NCBI GenBank assembly: GCA_964342305.1
Contig: CAYFGK010000015.1
Location: forward strand, 1-64,000
Direction: 5' to 3'
Source: DT-110 sp964342305
GTDB taxonomy: Bacteria > Bacteroidota > Bacteroidia > Chitinophagales > Saprospiraceae
Length of the DNA: 64,000 nt
Part shown: positions 37,706-47,300 of the stretch, piece after piece
Numbering within the stretch: position 1 is the first letter of the stretch
Layout of the letters: each line of letters opens with the position of its first letter
Program-made: the position numbers and the translations under genes
The notes under the pieces: generated by a model
Seen by the model: only the letters and a program-made list of their open reading frames with translations
Database searches by the model: none
What the model was told of the DNA's origin: nothing

Positions 37706-39802
37706 TCAGTTGCTCATCTCCGAAAACACACTATCCTGCATCACCTCCCTTCGCTGCACGTGCGCATCCACCTGCTCGCGGTAGAAGTAGGCATCGCGGA
37801 ATTCCTTGTCAGAATAGAGTTGGAGTTGATCGCCGTTGTGGGGCGAATCGGGCTGTGAAGCATTACCATAGCTGAGTAACACCTTCGCTTTTACCTCATC
37901 GCCGAATTCAATCACACCTACCCACGAATCACCACCGCCTGCAATATATTGGCCATCCTGGAATCCGCCGGCCCAAGTGACGCGAAATACACCGACCGAA
38001 CCATCCGCGCCGTTGGCAGGCAGGTCATATTTGCCGCGTTTTATCCGGAAAGCATCACCCCAGGCGACGTCGAGGGCACCATAGCCCTCCTTCATCTGAG
38101 CAGCCACCCCGGCCAGGGTAGCAACGGCTCCTTCGGGGTTCGATAATCCGTCGGGCGTAGTCATGGGATTTTCTTCATCCCAGGGCGTAGCAAAGGTCTG
38201 CTGATTCCAAAACGACATTTCCTGGGCCCAAAGGAAAAATAAAGCCGCCCCTTTCGAATCTACATTGCCTTGCCGATCCCAATTCTGTAGTACGGCAATT
38301 GCCTCGGTAACCAGGGTATCCGAACTCCCTTCAGCTGCCGCAAAAAGATCGTCCAGCACCCGGTCAGCCAGCTCCATGCGAGTGGATAATTTGTATGCCT
38401 GTAGTTCCTCGAAGGTGATAGAGGTGTCCTCCATCAACATACGTGCCGATCGTTGCGGACGGAAGGCCATGCCCGTCGGAGCCATATATCCGGGAAAATC
38501 ATCATTGTCGAGCGCCATTGGAATGGTGCTGGTCCAGGGGGGATCATTAGCGTTTTGCAGCCATCCCTGCTCGGGGTTCTTTACCTTCGGCAACTCGTCA
38601 TAGGAATGGTATTCGTTCCAGATGAGTTTGGAACTATCCCCATTAATGGTTCCACGCCAGAAATTCCAGGCATCCTCCGTTCGCTTGGGTACTTTACCGT
38701 TAAACATGTAAAAAATATTCCCCTCCTGATCGGCGTACATAATATTGAAGAACGGGATGCGTACATCGTCAATCGCATCCTCGAATTCATTGAAATTGGT
38801 GGAGGTACCCATGCGCCACCATTGCTCCATCAATCCGGCATCTTCCATCCCGGCCAGACGCAAAGCAAGTGCCTGCCCCTCTCCGCGCTTCACTACCGGA
38901 CCGTGACGGGAATCAAGGAGCGTCAGCTCCTGTTGGGCGAGACTACCATCTTCCTGCTTCACCTGGATTGTTTCTATTCGTACATCAAAGGGTACGGTTT
39001 CTCCATCGAGCAGGTACCCACCTTCCTGCAGGGTCAGCACGTAGGTATCCGCATTATCAATGGTGTTATTGGTATGTGACCACCCGAGGTGTTCGTTAAA
39101 GGCGATACCCAGACCGGGGAGGCCCACCAAAGTAGCGCCATATAAATTAGCGTCCGGACCGTGGAGATGGGCTTCCATCCAGGTGAATTCACCACCCCAG
39201 GGTAAGTGCGGATTTTGCACCAGCATGGCATTCCCGGAGGCAGTACGACTTGGTCCTACTGCGTAGGCATTCGAACCCAACTCTTCCCAATTGCTCACAA
39301 TGCCCAAATCATTGCCACCCACAAAGCGGGTACCAACCACGAACAAGGTGTGCCCTAACAGATCGGCTTCCGTGATGGGTAAGATTCCCCGATGGCTTTC
39401 CGGAATGGCATCCGGATGGGCTTCCGCATAGTCGTTGAGGCCACGGGCAAAGCCCGATAAAATACCCCGCATATCTTCCGGTTGATTTTCGAGGTACCGG
39501 GCTGCCTTTTCGGGAATCTGCAGGCTGTGCACCAGCATATCCGACTGGATCTTGGAGGGGCCGAAAAATTGAGCCCCCTGTCCGCGTGATCCGGCCATCA
39601 GCTCCAGGATCAGGTTGCCGTGGTTGTGCATTTGAGCCCACCCAAAAGCGTACATCAGGTCGACATTATTATCGGAATAAATATGGGGAACACCCCATTC
39701 ATCCCACAGGATTTCGGTGCCGGAAAAGCTTTCCTTATCCTCAGTTTGGCACCCCCACAGACTCAAAGCCAGAAATAGGGCGCACAGTATTTGGTATCTC
39801 AT
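37706..39802 (-). CDS. penicillin acylase family (S45) lipoprotein
   Basis: 698-aa N-terminal-nucleophile amidase of the penicillin G acylase / acyl-homoserine lactone acylase superfamily. A lipoprotein signal peptide ends at Cys18 (LSLWGC; the Trp at -2 is unusual). The alpha-chain part has ILWDEWGVPHIYS..MYAFGWAQMHN. ELGSNAYAVG places the autocatalytic Ser, which becomes the beta-chain nucleophile, at residue 177. A conserved NPHLPW follows, with further family text (LPGLGIAFNEHLGWSHTNN). It should mature to two chains in the periplasm or at the outer membrane. The substrate cannot be told from sequence; quorum-signal or peptide amide hydrolysis are both known in the family. Downstream it faces rlmF. 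Confidence 0.9.
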   Translation of the reverse strand: MRYQILCALFLALSLWGCQTEDKESFSGTEILWDEWGVPHIYSDNNVDLMYAFGWAQMHNHGNLILELMAGSRGQGAQFFGPSKIQSDMLVHSLQIPEKAARYLENQPEDMRGILSGFARGLNDYAEAHPDAIPESHRGILPITEADLLGHTLFVVGTRFVGGNDLGIVSNWEELGSNAYAVGPSRTASGNAMLVQNPHLPWGGEFTWMEAHLHGPDANLYGATLVGLPGLGIAFNEHLGWSHTNNTIDNADTYVLTLQEGGYLLDGETVPFDVRIETIQVKQEDGSLAQQELTLLDSRHGPVVKRGEGQALALRLAGMEDAGLMEQWWRMGTSTNFNEFEDAIDDVRIPFFNIMYADQEGNIFYMFNGKVPKRTEDAWNFWRGTINGDSSKLIWNEYHSYDELPKVKNPEQGWLQNANDPPWTSTIPMALDNDDFPGYMAPTGMAFRPQRSARMLMEDTSITFEELQAYKLSTRMELADRVLDDLFAAAEGSSDTLVTEAIAVLQNWDRQGNVDSKGAALFFLWAQEMSFWNQQTFATPWDEENPMTTPDGLSNPEGAVATLAGVAAQMKEGYGALDVAWGDAFRIKRGKYDLPANGADGSVGVFRVTWAGGFQDGQYIAGGGDSWVGVIEFGDEVKAKVLLSYGNASQPDSPHNGDQLQLYSDKEFRDAYFYREQVDAHVQRREVMQDSVFSEMSN

Positions 39803-39912
39803 GTTTGGTTATTTTCAATTAAAATACACAATTGAAACAGGCTTTATAACGTACGCTACTTTTTTCTATCCCTAATCTACCGTGTGATTGGGGCCGATCT
39901 ATTCACTAAAGA

Positions 39913-39944
39913 CCTGATTGTCAAAACCTCACCTTGTATTTGGT
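39913..39944. repeat. dispersed 31-bp intergenic motif, copy 1
   Basis: The stretch CTGATTGTCAAAACCTCA..TTGTATTTGGT matches 44242-44272 at 27 of 31 positions. It lies in the 220-base gap between the acylase start and the MFS stop. The inverted partner present at the second copy is missing here. Nothing else was recognised in this gap. Confidence 0.55.
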
Positions 39945-40022
39945 TTAGAATATAAGAAAGTACAACGGGAACGCTGACCCCAAATTGGCTCCCCGTACTC
40001 ACGGTACCAATGACAAACCAGG

Positions 40023-41189
40023 CTACCGGAGAAGCCACCGGACCGACCATAACCCGAAGATAGGTCCGATCACTAATGGCAGAAACAAGAAGGAGGAGGG
40101 TATGACCAAAACCAGGTAATTGAGGAGTTGTATACTGCCGATGGTAATGGCAAAGCCCAGGCAGTTCACAATAGTCAGTGCGGAGCCGCGGTACTCGGGG
40201 GGTGCATTCTGAGCAACAAGGGTAGAAAACTGTGGTGAATCGCCCACTACGGCAAAGCCCCAAATAAACATGCTCAGGGCAAAAAGAATTGGTGGTAAGA
40301 AGAAAAGCCCCGGCGAAAACAAGCATAGTACTCCCGAAATACCCAGCATAACAAAAGCGATACGGGCACTCCCTTTTTTTGCGGAAGCATAACCTCCCAG
40401 CACACAGCCCAACCCACCGAGAGCGATCACTATAAAAGACAGCAGGGACAAATTAGCTTCGGACAGGGAAGGAATACCGAAAGATAAAGCCAGGGGTACA
40501 AAGGCCCAAAAAGCGTACAACTCCCACATGTGGCCGAAGTAACCGAGAGCGGCGGATCGAAAACGGGGTAATTGAAACATGCGGTAGATAGCCCGCGGGT
40601 CGAATTGGCTTCCGCGACGCAAATGAGGCCCGTCGGGTACCAGCCACCAAATGGCCAGTCCACCAAAAACAGCAATTGCCGACGTTCCCTGAATCACCCG
40701 TTGCCAGGGAAGGTCAGCCGCCGTAAAACGCAATAAATGGGGAAAAGCGGTTCCCAGGACCAGGGCTCCGACCAAATACCCAAGGGCCTTTCCAAGCCCT
40801 TTCTCGTACCAGTCAGAGGCAATCTTCATGCCTACCGGATAGATGCCCGCCAGAAAGAACCCGGTCAGGAAACGGGCCACCAAAATGGTCGGATAACTGG
40901 TGGCCAGCCAACCAACGGTCCCATTAGCCGTTGCCCCAAGCAGCGCGGACAGAAAAAAAACCAGCCCGGGCGAGAACCGGTCAGCCAGCAGGGTAACCGC
41001 ATAGACCAGGGTGCCGATAATAAAACCCAATTGTACAGCCGATGTGAGGCCGCCCAGGGCCGTTTCAGGTAACAGGTAGGCCCCACGCAGGTCCAAAATG
41101 ACAGCATTGCCGGCAAACCAGAGCGAAGTACCGGCAAATTGCGCCAGCACAATGATGGGTAATATGTACCACGGCCGTAGGGTATCCAT
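40023..41189 (-). CDS. MFS transporter
   Basis: 388 aa from the ATG at 41189, which follows the stop codon of the upstream pseudouridine synthase after a single base, so the two are co-translated. A frame-extended start at 41231 would overlap that gene. About 12 hydrophobic segments are evident, for example YILPIIVLAQFAGTSLWFAG, LGGLTSAVQLGFIIGTLVYAVTLL (shortened) and FVMLGISGVLCLFSPGLFFL. The loop after segment 2 has the short ADRFSPG variant of the MFS motif A. It resembles the CynX/NimT-like branch of the major facilitator superfamily. Substrate unknown. Confidence 0.85.
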   Translation of the reverse strand: MDTLRPWYILPIIVLAQFAGTSLWFAGNAVILDLRGAYLLPETALGGLTSAVQLGFIIGTLVYAVTLLADRFSPGLVFFLSALLGATANGTVGWLATSYPTILVARFLTGFFLAGIYPVGMKIASDWYEKGLGKALGYLVGALVLGTAFPHLLRFTAADLPWQRVIQGTSAIAVFGGLAIWWLVPDGPHLRRGSQFDPRAIYRMFQLPRFRSAALGYFGHMWELYAFWAFVPLALSFGIPSLSEANLSLLSFIVIALGGLGCVLGGYASAKKGSARIAFVMLGISGVLCLFSPGLFFLPPILFALSMFIWGFAVVGDSPQFSTLVAQNAPPEYRGSALTIVNCLGFAITIGSIQLLNYLVLVIPSSFLFLPLVIGPIFGLWSVRWLLR

Positions 41190-41190
41190 G

Positions 41191-41892
41191 TTAAATACCC
41201 AATAGTGAATCGAATTTCCGCCACAGAACATCGGCGGGCGGATCGGCCTTGATCACCACCGGTTCGCGTTTGACGGGATGCTCAAAGCTCAGAGAGCGGC
41301 AATGCAGGTGGATGGAGCCATCATTATTGGGTTGGTCGTCGCCGTACTTGACATCGCCCACGATGGGACACCCCATGGACGCCAGTTGTACACGAATTTG
41401 GTGCGGACGCCCCGTGTGCGGATTGACCTGGATCAGACAACGGTTATCGATCTCGCCTATCATTTCGTAATCAAGCGTCGACTTTTTGGCTTTCATTTTT
41501 TCGGCCTGATTGCTCATGCTGTTAAAGGCCTTAGCGACGTTTCGGTCACGATCCTTGGCAATGTAGTGCGTCAGGCTTCCCAGCATCGGTTGGGGACGAT
41601 TTCTGGTAATGGCCAGGTACGTTTTCTGGATCTCCCGCTTCTTGAAGACCTCGTTCATGCGGGCCAGGCCTTTGCTGGTGCGTGCGTAGATGATCACGCC
41701 GCTTACCGGTCGGTCAAGACGGTGGATCACTCCCAGGAATACATCGCCCGGTTTGTTGTAGCGGATCTTGATGTATTCCTTTACCGCTTCGCTGAGTGGT
41801 ACGTCGCCGGTCTCATCCCCGTGCACCAGCACCCCCGCCGGTTTATTAACCGCAATTAAATGGTTGTCTTCGTGTAAAACTTGTAGGTTCAT
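41191..41892 (-). CDS. RluA-family pseudouridine synthase
   Basis: 233 aa. Contains the family active-site motif HRLDRPVSG (catalytic Asp, about residues 57-65), the N-terminal VLHEDNHLIAVNKPAGVLVHG and the C-terminal NPHTGRPHQIRVQLASMGCPIVGD. It has no S4 domain, so it belongs to the short RluA/TruC-like class. It isomerises uridine in rRNA or tRNA; the exact site cannot be assigned. It is divergent from mqnD with a 100-base gap and is immediately followed by the MFS gene. Confidence 0.92.
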   Translation of the reverse strand: MNLQVLHEDNHLIAVNKPAGVLVHGDETGDVPLSEAVKEYIKIRYNKPGDVFLGVIHRLDRPVSGVIIYARTSKGLARMNEVFKKREIQKTYLAITRNRPQPMLGSLTHYIAKDRDRNVAKAFNSMSNQAEKMKAKKSTLDYEMIGEIDNRCLIQVNPHTGRPHQIRVQLASMGCPIVGDVKYGDDQPNNDGSIHLHCRSLSFEHPVKREPVVIKADPPADVLWRKFDSLLGI

Positions 41893-41992
41893 GCCACTGT
41901 TTTTCCGGTATTACCTGATCGTCGAACAAGCCTGGTCAAATGGCGTTCGATTGATCGGTACTCATTTTGCGAAAGCAAACAATTCACAAAAT

Positions 41993-42826
41993 ATGAAATT
42001 AACCCTGGGATTCTCGCCCTGCCCCAACGATACCTTCATCTTTGATGCCCTCGTGCACAACCGCATCGACACCGAAGATCTTGAATTCGATGTTCAGTTG
42101 GGCGATGTGGAGGCCCTGAACCGGCAAGCTTTCCGTGGCGAACTGGATGTAACCAAGCTCAGTTTTCACGCTTTCGCGCACCTCACGAAGACCTACCAAC
42201 TGCTGGATGCCGGAAGTGCGTTGGGGAATAATTGTGGCCCATTGCTGATTGCCGGGCGCGAGATGCATAAGGAAGAATTGCCCGCAGCACGCATCGCCAT
42301 CCCGGGGAAATACACTACCGCCAACTTTCTATTGTCACTGGCGTACCCGGAATCAACTAATAAATACGAAACGGTCTTTTCTGATATTGAGCAGGATGTG
42401 CTCGATGGTAAAGCTGATGCTGGCCTGATCATTCACGAAAATCGGTTCACCTATCAGGAAAAGGGACTGATCAAAATCCAGGATCTTGGGGAGTTTTGGG
42501 AGCAATCGACGGGGATGCCCATTCCGTTAGGCGGCATTGTGGTACGCCGTGATCTGCCCGAAGAGGTAAAAAAGAAGGTCAATAAGACACTGGCCAAAAG
42601 CGTACGTGCAGCACTGGAAAATCCGGATCAGACACGGCCCTACGTCCGTAAACACGCCCAGGAAATGAAGGAAGAAGTGATGTTTCAGCACATCGATCTG
42701 TACGTAAACGAATACACGCAGGACCTGGGCGAACGCGGCCGGGCCGCCGTCAACCATCTGTTTGAACAAGCCACAAAACTCGATCTGATTCCGCCGGTGG
42801 AAGAGCCACTTTACGTGAAAGGCTAA
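41993..42826 (+). CDS. mqnD: 1,4-dihydroxy-6-naphthoate synthase MqnD (futalosine pathway)
   Basis: 277 aa from the ATG at 41993. The longer open frame upstream is antisense to the pseudouridine synthase gene. The periplasmic-binding-protein-like fold of MqnD starts MKLTLGFSPCPNDTFIFDAL, with the typical GELDVTKLSFHAF, GSALGNNCGPLLIA, IAIPGKYTTANFLLSL and DAGLIIHENRFTYQEKGL. It converts cyclic dehypoxanthinyl futalosine to 1,4-dihydroxy-6-naphthoate in menaquinone synthesis. A UbiA-type gene fitting the later prenylation step lies at 59729-60592. Confidence 0.93.
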   Translation: MKLTLGFSPCPNDTFIFDALVHNRIDTEDLEFDVQLGDVEALNRQAFRGELDVTKLSFHAFAHLTKTYQLLDAGSALGNNCGPLLIAGREMHKEELPAARIAIPGKYTTANFLLSLAYPESTNKYETVFSDIEQDVLDGKADAGLIIHENRFTYQEKGLIKIQDLGEFWEQSTGMPIPLGGIVVRRDLPEEVKKKVNKTLAKSVRAALENPDQTRPYVRKHAQEMKEEVMFQHIDLYVNEYTQDLGERGRAAVNHLFEQATKLDLIPPVEEPLYVKG

Positions 42827-42920
42827 AATGCCTCCGACATACGTACTTTTTCGGGTGATTGGTTATTTTTGGGGCGCCCTGCAAAAGCGGGCTTCTTCCT
42901 AACCGGATAAATAACCATCT

Positions 42921-44033
42921 ATGATTATTGGAGTACCCAAAGAGATCAAGAATAACGAGAACCGGGTAGCACTTACCCCGGCCGGAACTATGGAACTGAC
43001 CAAACGGGGTCATACTGTATACGTACAGCACACCGCTGGCCTGGGCAGCAGTTTCCCGGATGAACAATACGAAGAGGCCGGAGCCGAGATCCTCCCGGAT
43101 ATTGAAACAGTCTACGCCAAGGCGGAGATGATCATGAAGGTGAAGGAACCCATTGAGGCCGAATACAACCTGATCCGCGAAGACCAACTCCTGTTTACGT
43201 ACTTTCACTTTGCCTCCTACGAGCCTCTCACCAGGGCCATGATCAAGAGCAAAGCAGTTTGCCTCGCCTACGAAACGGTGGAGCTGGCTGATCGCTCCCT
43301 GCCTTTGCTGGTCCCTATGTCGGAAGTGGCTGGTCGTATGTCGATCACACAAGGTGCCAAATACCTCGAAAAACCACAGAAAGGCCGCGGAGTTCTGCTT
43401 GGCGGTGTACCAGGTGTACAGCCGGGCAAAGTGATGGTGTTAGGTGGTGGTGTGGTAGGTACCCAAGCTGCAAAAATGGCTGCCGGTCTCGGTGCTCAGG
43501 TCACTATCCTCGATGTAAACCTGAACCGTCTGCGTTACCTCGACGATGTCATGCCCGCCAATGTACAGACCCGCTATTCCAACGAATATACGATCCGCCA
43601 GCTGATCCAGGAACACGACCTCATTGTCGGTGCAGTACTTATCCCCGGTGCCAAGGCGCCCAAGCTGATCACCCGCGACATGCTCAAGGAAATGCGTCCG
43701 GGCACCGTTTTGGTGGATGTAGCCGTGGATCAGGGTGGCTGTATGGAAACCACCAAGCCCACGACCCACGCCGAACCAACTTACATCATCGATGATGTAC
43801 TGCACTACTGCGTGGCAAATATGCCCGGTGCGGTACCGGCCACCTCTACCCTCGCGCTCACTAATGCTACCCTCCCGTACGCTGTCCAGCTTGCGCAAAA
43901 AGGATGGCAACAAGCCTGCCGCGACAGTGAGCCCCTGAAAAAGGGCCTGAACGTTATCAAGGGCGAAGTGGTGTATAAGAGTGTAGGGGAGGCTTTTGGG
44001 ATCGGGGTTACCGATGTACATAATTTCCTATAG
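42921..44033 (+). CDS. ald: alanine dehydrogenase
   Basis: 370 aa, normal for NAD-dependent L-alanine dehydrogenase (L-alanine to pyruvate and ammonia). Starts MIIGVPKEIKNNENRVALTP. Substrate and catalytic residues fall where the family has them: Arg15, Lys75 (VKEPIEAEY) and His96 (YFHFAS). The NAD fold is VMVLGGGVVGTQAAKMAAGLGA with the acidic residue in ILDVN. The C-terminal DVAVDQGGCMETTKPTTH is typical. A possible -7 box TATTTTTG lies at 42864-42871, but no convincing -33 box was seen. Cytosolic. Likely role: alanine catabolism or ammonia assimilation. Confidence 0.95.
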   Translation: MIIGVPKEIKNNENRVALTPAGTMELTKRGHTVYVQHTAGLGSSFPDEQYEEAGAEILPDIETVYAKAEMIMKVKEPIEAEYNLIREDQLLFTYFHFASYEPLTRAMIKSKAVCLAYETVELADRSLPLLVPMSEVAGRMSITQGAKYLEKPQKGRGVLLGGVPGVQPGKVMVLGGGVVGTQAAKMAAGLGAQVTILDVNLNRLRYLDDVMPANVQTRYSNEYTIRQLIQEHDLIVGAVLIPGAKAPKLITRDMLKEMRPGTVLVDVAVDQGGCMETTKPTTHAEPTYIIDDVLHYCVANMPGAVPATSTLALTNATLPYAVQLAQKGWQQACRDSEPLKKGLNVIKGEVVYKSVGEAFGIGVTDVHNFL

Positions 44034-44062
44034 CCCACTACATTCTTCGCTTGAAATGAAAG

Positions 44063-44147
44063 GGGGATTTGGAGAAAGGGAGAATTGGGGAATTGGAGGA
44101 AGGGTTAAACTCTCCCTCTCCCCAATTCTCCAACTCTCCCTCTCCCC
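44063..44147. repeat. octamer array arranged as an inverted repeat
   Basis: Five phased purine octamers (GGGGATTT, GGAGAAAG, GGAGAATT, GGGGAATT, GGAGGAAG; 44063-44102) are followed by five phased pyrimidine octamers (AACTCTCC, CTCTCCCC, AATTCTCC, AACTCTCC, CTCTCCCC; 44108-44147). The two halves can fold on each other; a perfect 12-bp pairing joins 44079-44090 with 44120-44131. It lies downstream of ald. Confidence 0.85.
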
Positions 44148-44150
44148 AAA

Positions 44151-44183
44151 AAAGGCCCCTCATCACCGGGACGAGGAGCCTTT
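44151..44183. terminator. bidirectional terminator-like hairpin
   Basis: AAAGGCCCCTC (44151-44161) pairs with GAGGAGCCTTT (44173-44183) with one wobble. An A-tract precedes it and the stem ends in a short T-run, so it can work in either direction between ald and the convergent beta-helix gene. Confidence 0.6.
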
Positions 44184-44206
44184 CGCAGAAATTACGTATC
44201 TCAATT

Positions 44207-44272
44207 AACATGAGGTTTTGGCGGGGCGAGTTGCTAAACAACTGACCGTCAAAACCTCATGTTGTATTTGGT
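44207..44272. repeat. perfect 14-bp inverted repeat with inner stem, copy 2 of a dispersed motif
   Basis: AACATGAGGTTTTG (44207-44220) is exactly complementary to CAAAACCTCATGTT (44250-44263). Inside, AGTTG (44229-44233) pairs with CAACT (44239-44243). The right arm lies in a 31-base stretch (44242-44272) shared with 39914-39944. From 44273 to 44394 I see only the shared word AATACCATGTACC (44319-44331) and no gene. Confidence 0.6.
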
Positions 44273-44394
44273 AGAGCGTATCAGGTATAAAACCGGGAAG
44301 TCCCAATACTTACTACGCAATACCATGTACCGGGAGGTTGGGCGTAACTTATCTTTCATTTTACGAAATGGTCATTGCCCAACCACCCGTTCCA

Positions 44395-47300
44395 TTATTT
44401 ATTCAGCAGCATAAGCTTGTGGGTTTCCACGGAGTTCTTGGCGTATACCTGAACCAGATAGGTACCCGCGCTCAGACCGTTCAAATCCAGATCATAGGCA
44501 CCATAGCCGACCTGACGCTCGCGCAGAGCCTGTCCGGTAGCTGCCTGGCGGATGATCACCCTTACTTCGTTGCCAAAGGCTTCCGGGATGTCCAGGCGTA
44601 CGGTGCGTGCCGAAGCGGGATTCGGGAAAAGAGTACTTCCGCTGAGTTCGCCGACGACGGCCGTGGTGTTATCCGTTAAGCACATCATCTGTAGTTCAAA
44701 TGCGCCGATGTCACGGCGATCACCAAAGACCATCATGCCGCGCTGATCAGCACTCATATCATCGGGATTACCGGCATTTACGGCATCACTCGGGCACTGG
44801 AGGGCATGGGTCATGGTCGCTCCGCCATTATCGGCCAATGGCCCCAGATTCGGATCTTCGGCTAAGCCAGCCTGACCTTCGATATCGGTGGTGTCAGCAG
44901 TGTATACCTCAGCATCATCTTCTCCAATGAAGTTGTAACCTTCGGAGGTAATCATACCACTACCGGCGATATCCTGACCCGTACTATCCGCCGCATTGGT
45001 GGCAATAATAGAACCGGCAATTACGACCATGCTGGTATCCGTCACCTGAATGCCACCGCCCATTCCGGAAGTACTGTTCCTTGCTACCGTTGAATTGGTG
45101 ATCATGATGTTCCCGCTGTTGGAAATACCGCCACCATTAGTAGCACTATTGTTTCCGGAAATGGTACTGACCACAAGCGATACCGAACCGTTGTTATCGT
45201 TTTGCAGGCCGCCGCCCTGACCCATACCATCAACCATGTTATTGGCAATGGTAGACGCGTTGATCTCAATGGTTCCACCGGCGTTGAATACACCGCCACC
45301 ACCTTGGTTGGCCATGGAACCAGTTGCGGTGTTACCCATGATCATGACGCTGTCGATAACCATCAGGCCAGCACCATTCCACAGACCACCACCTTCGGCA
45401 CTGGCTGTATTATTAGTTACGGCACCGCCGGAAATCATAAGGTCGCCGGGGCCGGTGATGTGCACACCACCACCATTACCCGGGGCGCTCGCCGTTGCGT
45501 TACCATCGAGGGTCACATTTACCAGGGTAAACGTCGTTCCTGATCCGGAGTTATCTTCAATACCACCACCGGCACGGACCGAGGTGTTGCCACTGATCGT
45601 CGCACCATTGATGGTCAGGCTACCACCGGCATCATTCAGGATACCTCCGCCAGAACCGGAGGAGCCATCCGCATCGTTGTTCGTGATCATGGTATTGCCG
45701 GAAATATCTACGGTACCACTCAGGTTGTAGATACCGCCACCACCTTGATCAGATTCATTTCCGCTGGCTACGTTTCCATCGATCATCACGTCGGAGATAG
45801 TCATCAGGCCAGCACCATTCCATAGTCCACCACCTTCGGCAGCGGCGGTATTATTGGTCACGGCCCCGCCACTGATCATCAGGTCGCCATCGCCGGTAAT
45901 GTGGACACCGCCACCGTTACCGGGTGTGCTGGACGTTATATTTCCATCGAGGGTCACGTCTACCAGGGTAAATGTCGTTCCCGCACGAGAATTATCTTCG
46001 ATACCACCTCCGGCACGGACCGAGGTGTTGCCACTGATCGTGGAATTCATCACCGTAAGGTTTCCGCCCATATCATTGAGGATTCCGCCTCCGGAACCGG
46101 CCAGTCCATCGGCCACGTTGCCGGAAATAACGGTTTGGTTACGGATCTCTACCGTACCGCCTACGTTGAAGACGCCACCACCGCCCTGATCGGCCATGGC
46201 CCCACTTGCGGTGTTGTTCATGATCTGCACACTATCGATCACCATCAGGCCCGTTCCGTTCCACAGACCACCGCCTTCAGCGCTGGCCGTATTATTCATG
46301 ACCACGCCGCCACTGATCATCAGATCGCCGGCTCCGGTGATGTGTACACCGCCACCGTTACCGGGTGAACTGGCCGTTGCGTTACCGTCGAGCGTTACAT
46401 TGATCAATTCAAAGGTTGTTCCGGCTCCGGAATTGTCTTCGATACCACCGCCGGCACGAACCGAGGTGTTGCCACTGATCGTGGCGCCGTTGATGGTTAG
46501 GTTACTACCGGCATCATTCAGGATACCACCACCGGAACCAGCCATTCCGTCCGATACGTTGTTGCTAATGGTCGTGCTGCCAGATATATTTACGGTACCA
46601 CTGAGGTTGTAGACACCACCACCACCTTGATCCGGATCGTTACCACTGGCGGTATTGCCATCAATGGTTACATCCGTGATGGTCATGATCCCAGCGCCAT
46701 TCCAGAGACCTCCCCCTTCGGCACTGGCTGTATTATTTGTCACGGCTCCTCCGGTAATGCTAAGGTCACCGGCTCCGGAAATGTGGACACCGCCGCCATT
46801 ACCGGGTGAGCTAGCCGTTGTATTGCCGTCGAGCGTTACATTGATCAATTCAAAGGTTGTTCCGGCTCCGGAATTGTCTTCGATACCACCGCCGGCACGA
46901 ACCGAGGTGTTGCCACTGATCGTGGCGCCGTTTACGGTCAGGTTACCACCAGCATCGTTCAGGATACCGCCACCGGAACCAGCCATTCCGTCCGCTACGT
47001 TATCGCGGATCAGGGTTTGATTCATAATATTTACAGTACCTCCGGCATTGAAAACGCCGCCACCACCCTGATCGGCAGGATCACCGCTGGCGGTGTTGCC
47101 CTGGATGGTTACATTGCCAATAGTCATGACACCCGTACCATTCCAGAGGCCGCCACCTTCGGCACTGGCTGTATTATTGATTACTCGTCCACCAGTGATC
47201 ATGAGGTCACCGGCTCCGGTGATATGTACACCGCCGCCATTACCCGGTGAGCTTGCGGTTGCATTACCCTCCAGGGTAACGTTAACCAGTTCGAAGTCTG

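Noticed and set aside
41768..41992. N-terminal extension of mqnD by 75 codons
   Set aside because: It is antisense to the pseudouridine synthase gene. MqnD homology begins exactly at the ATG at 41993.
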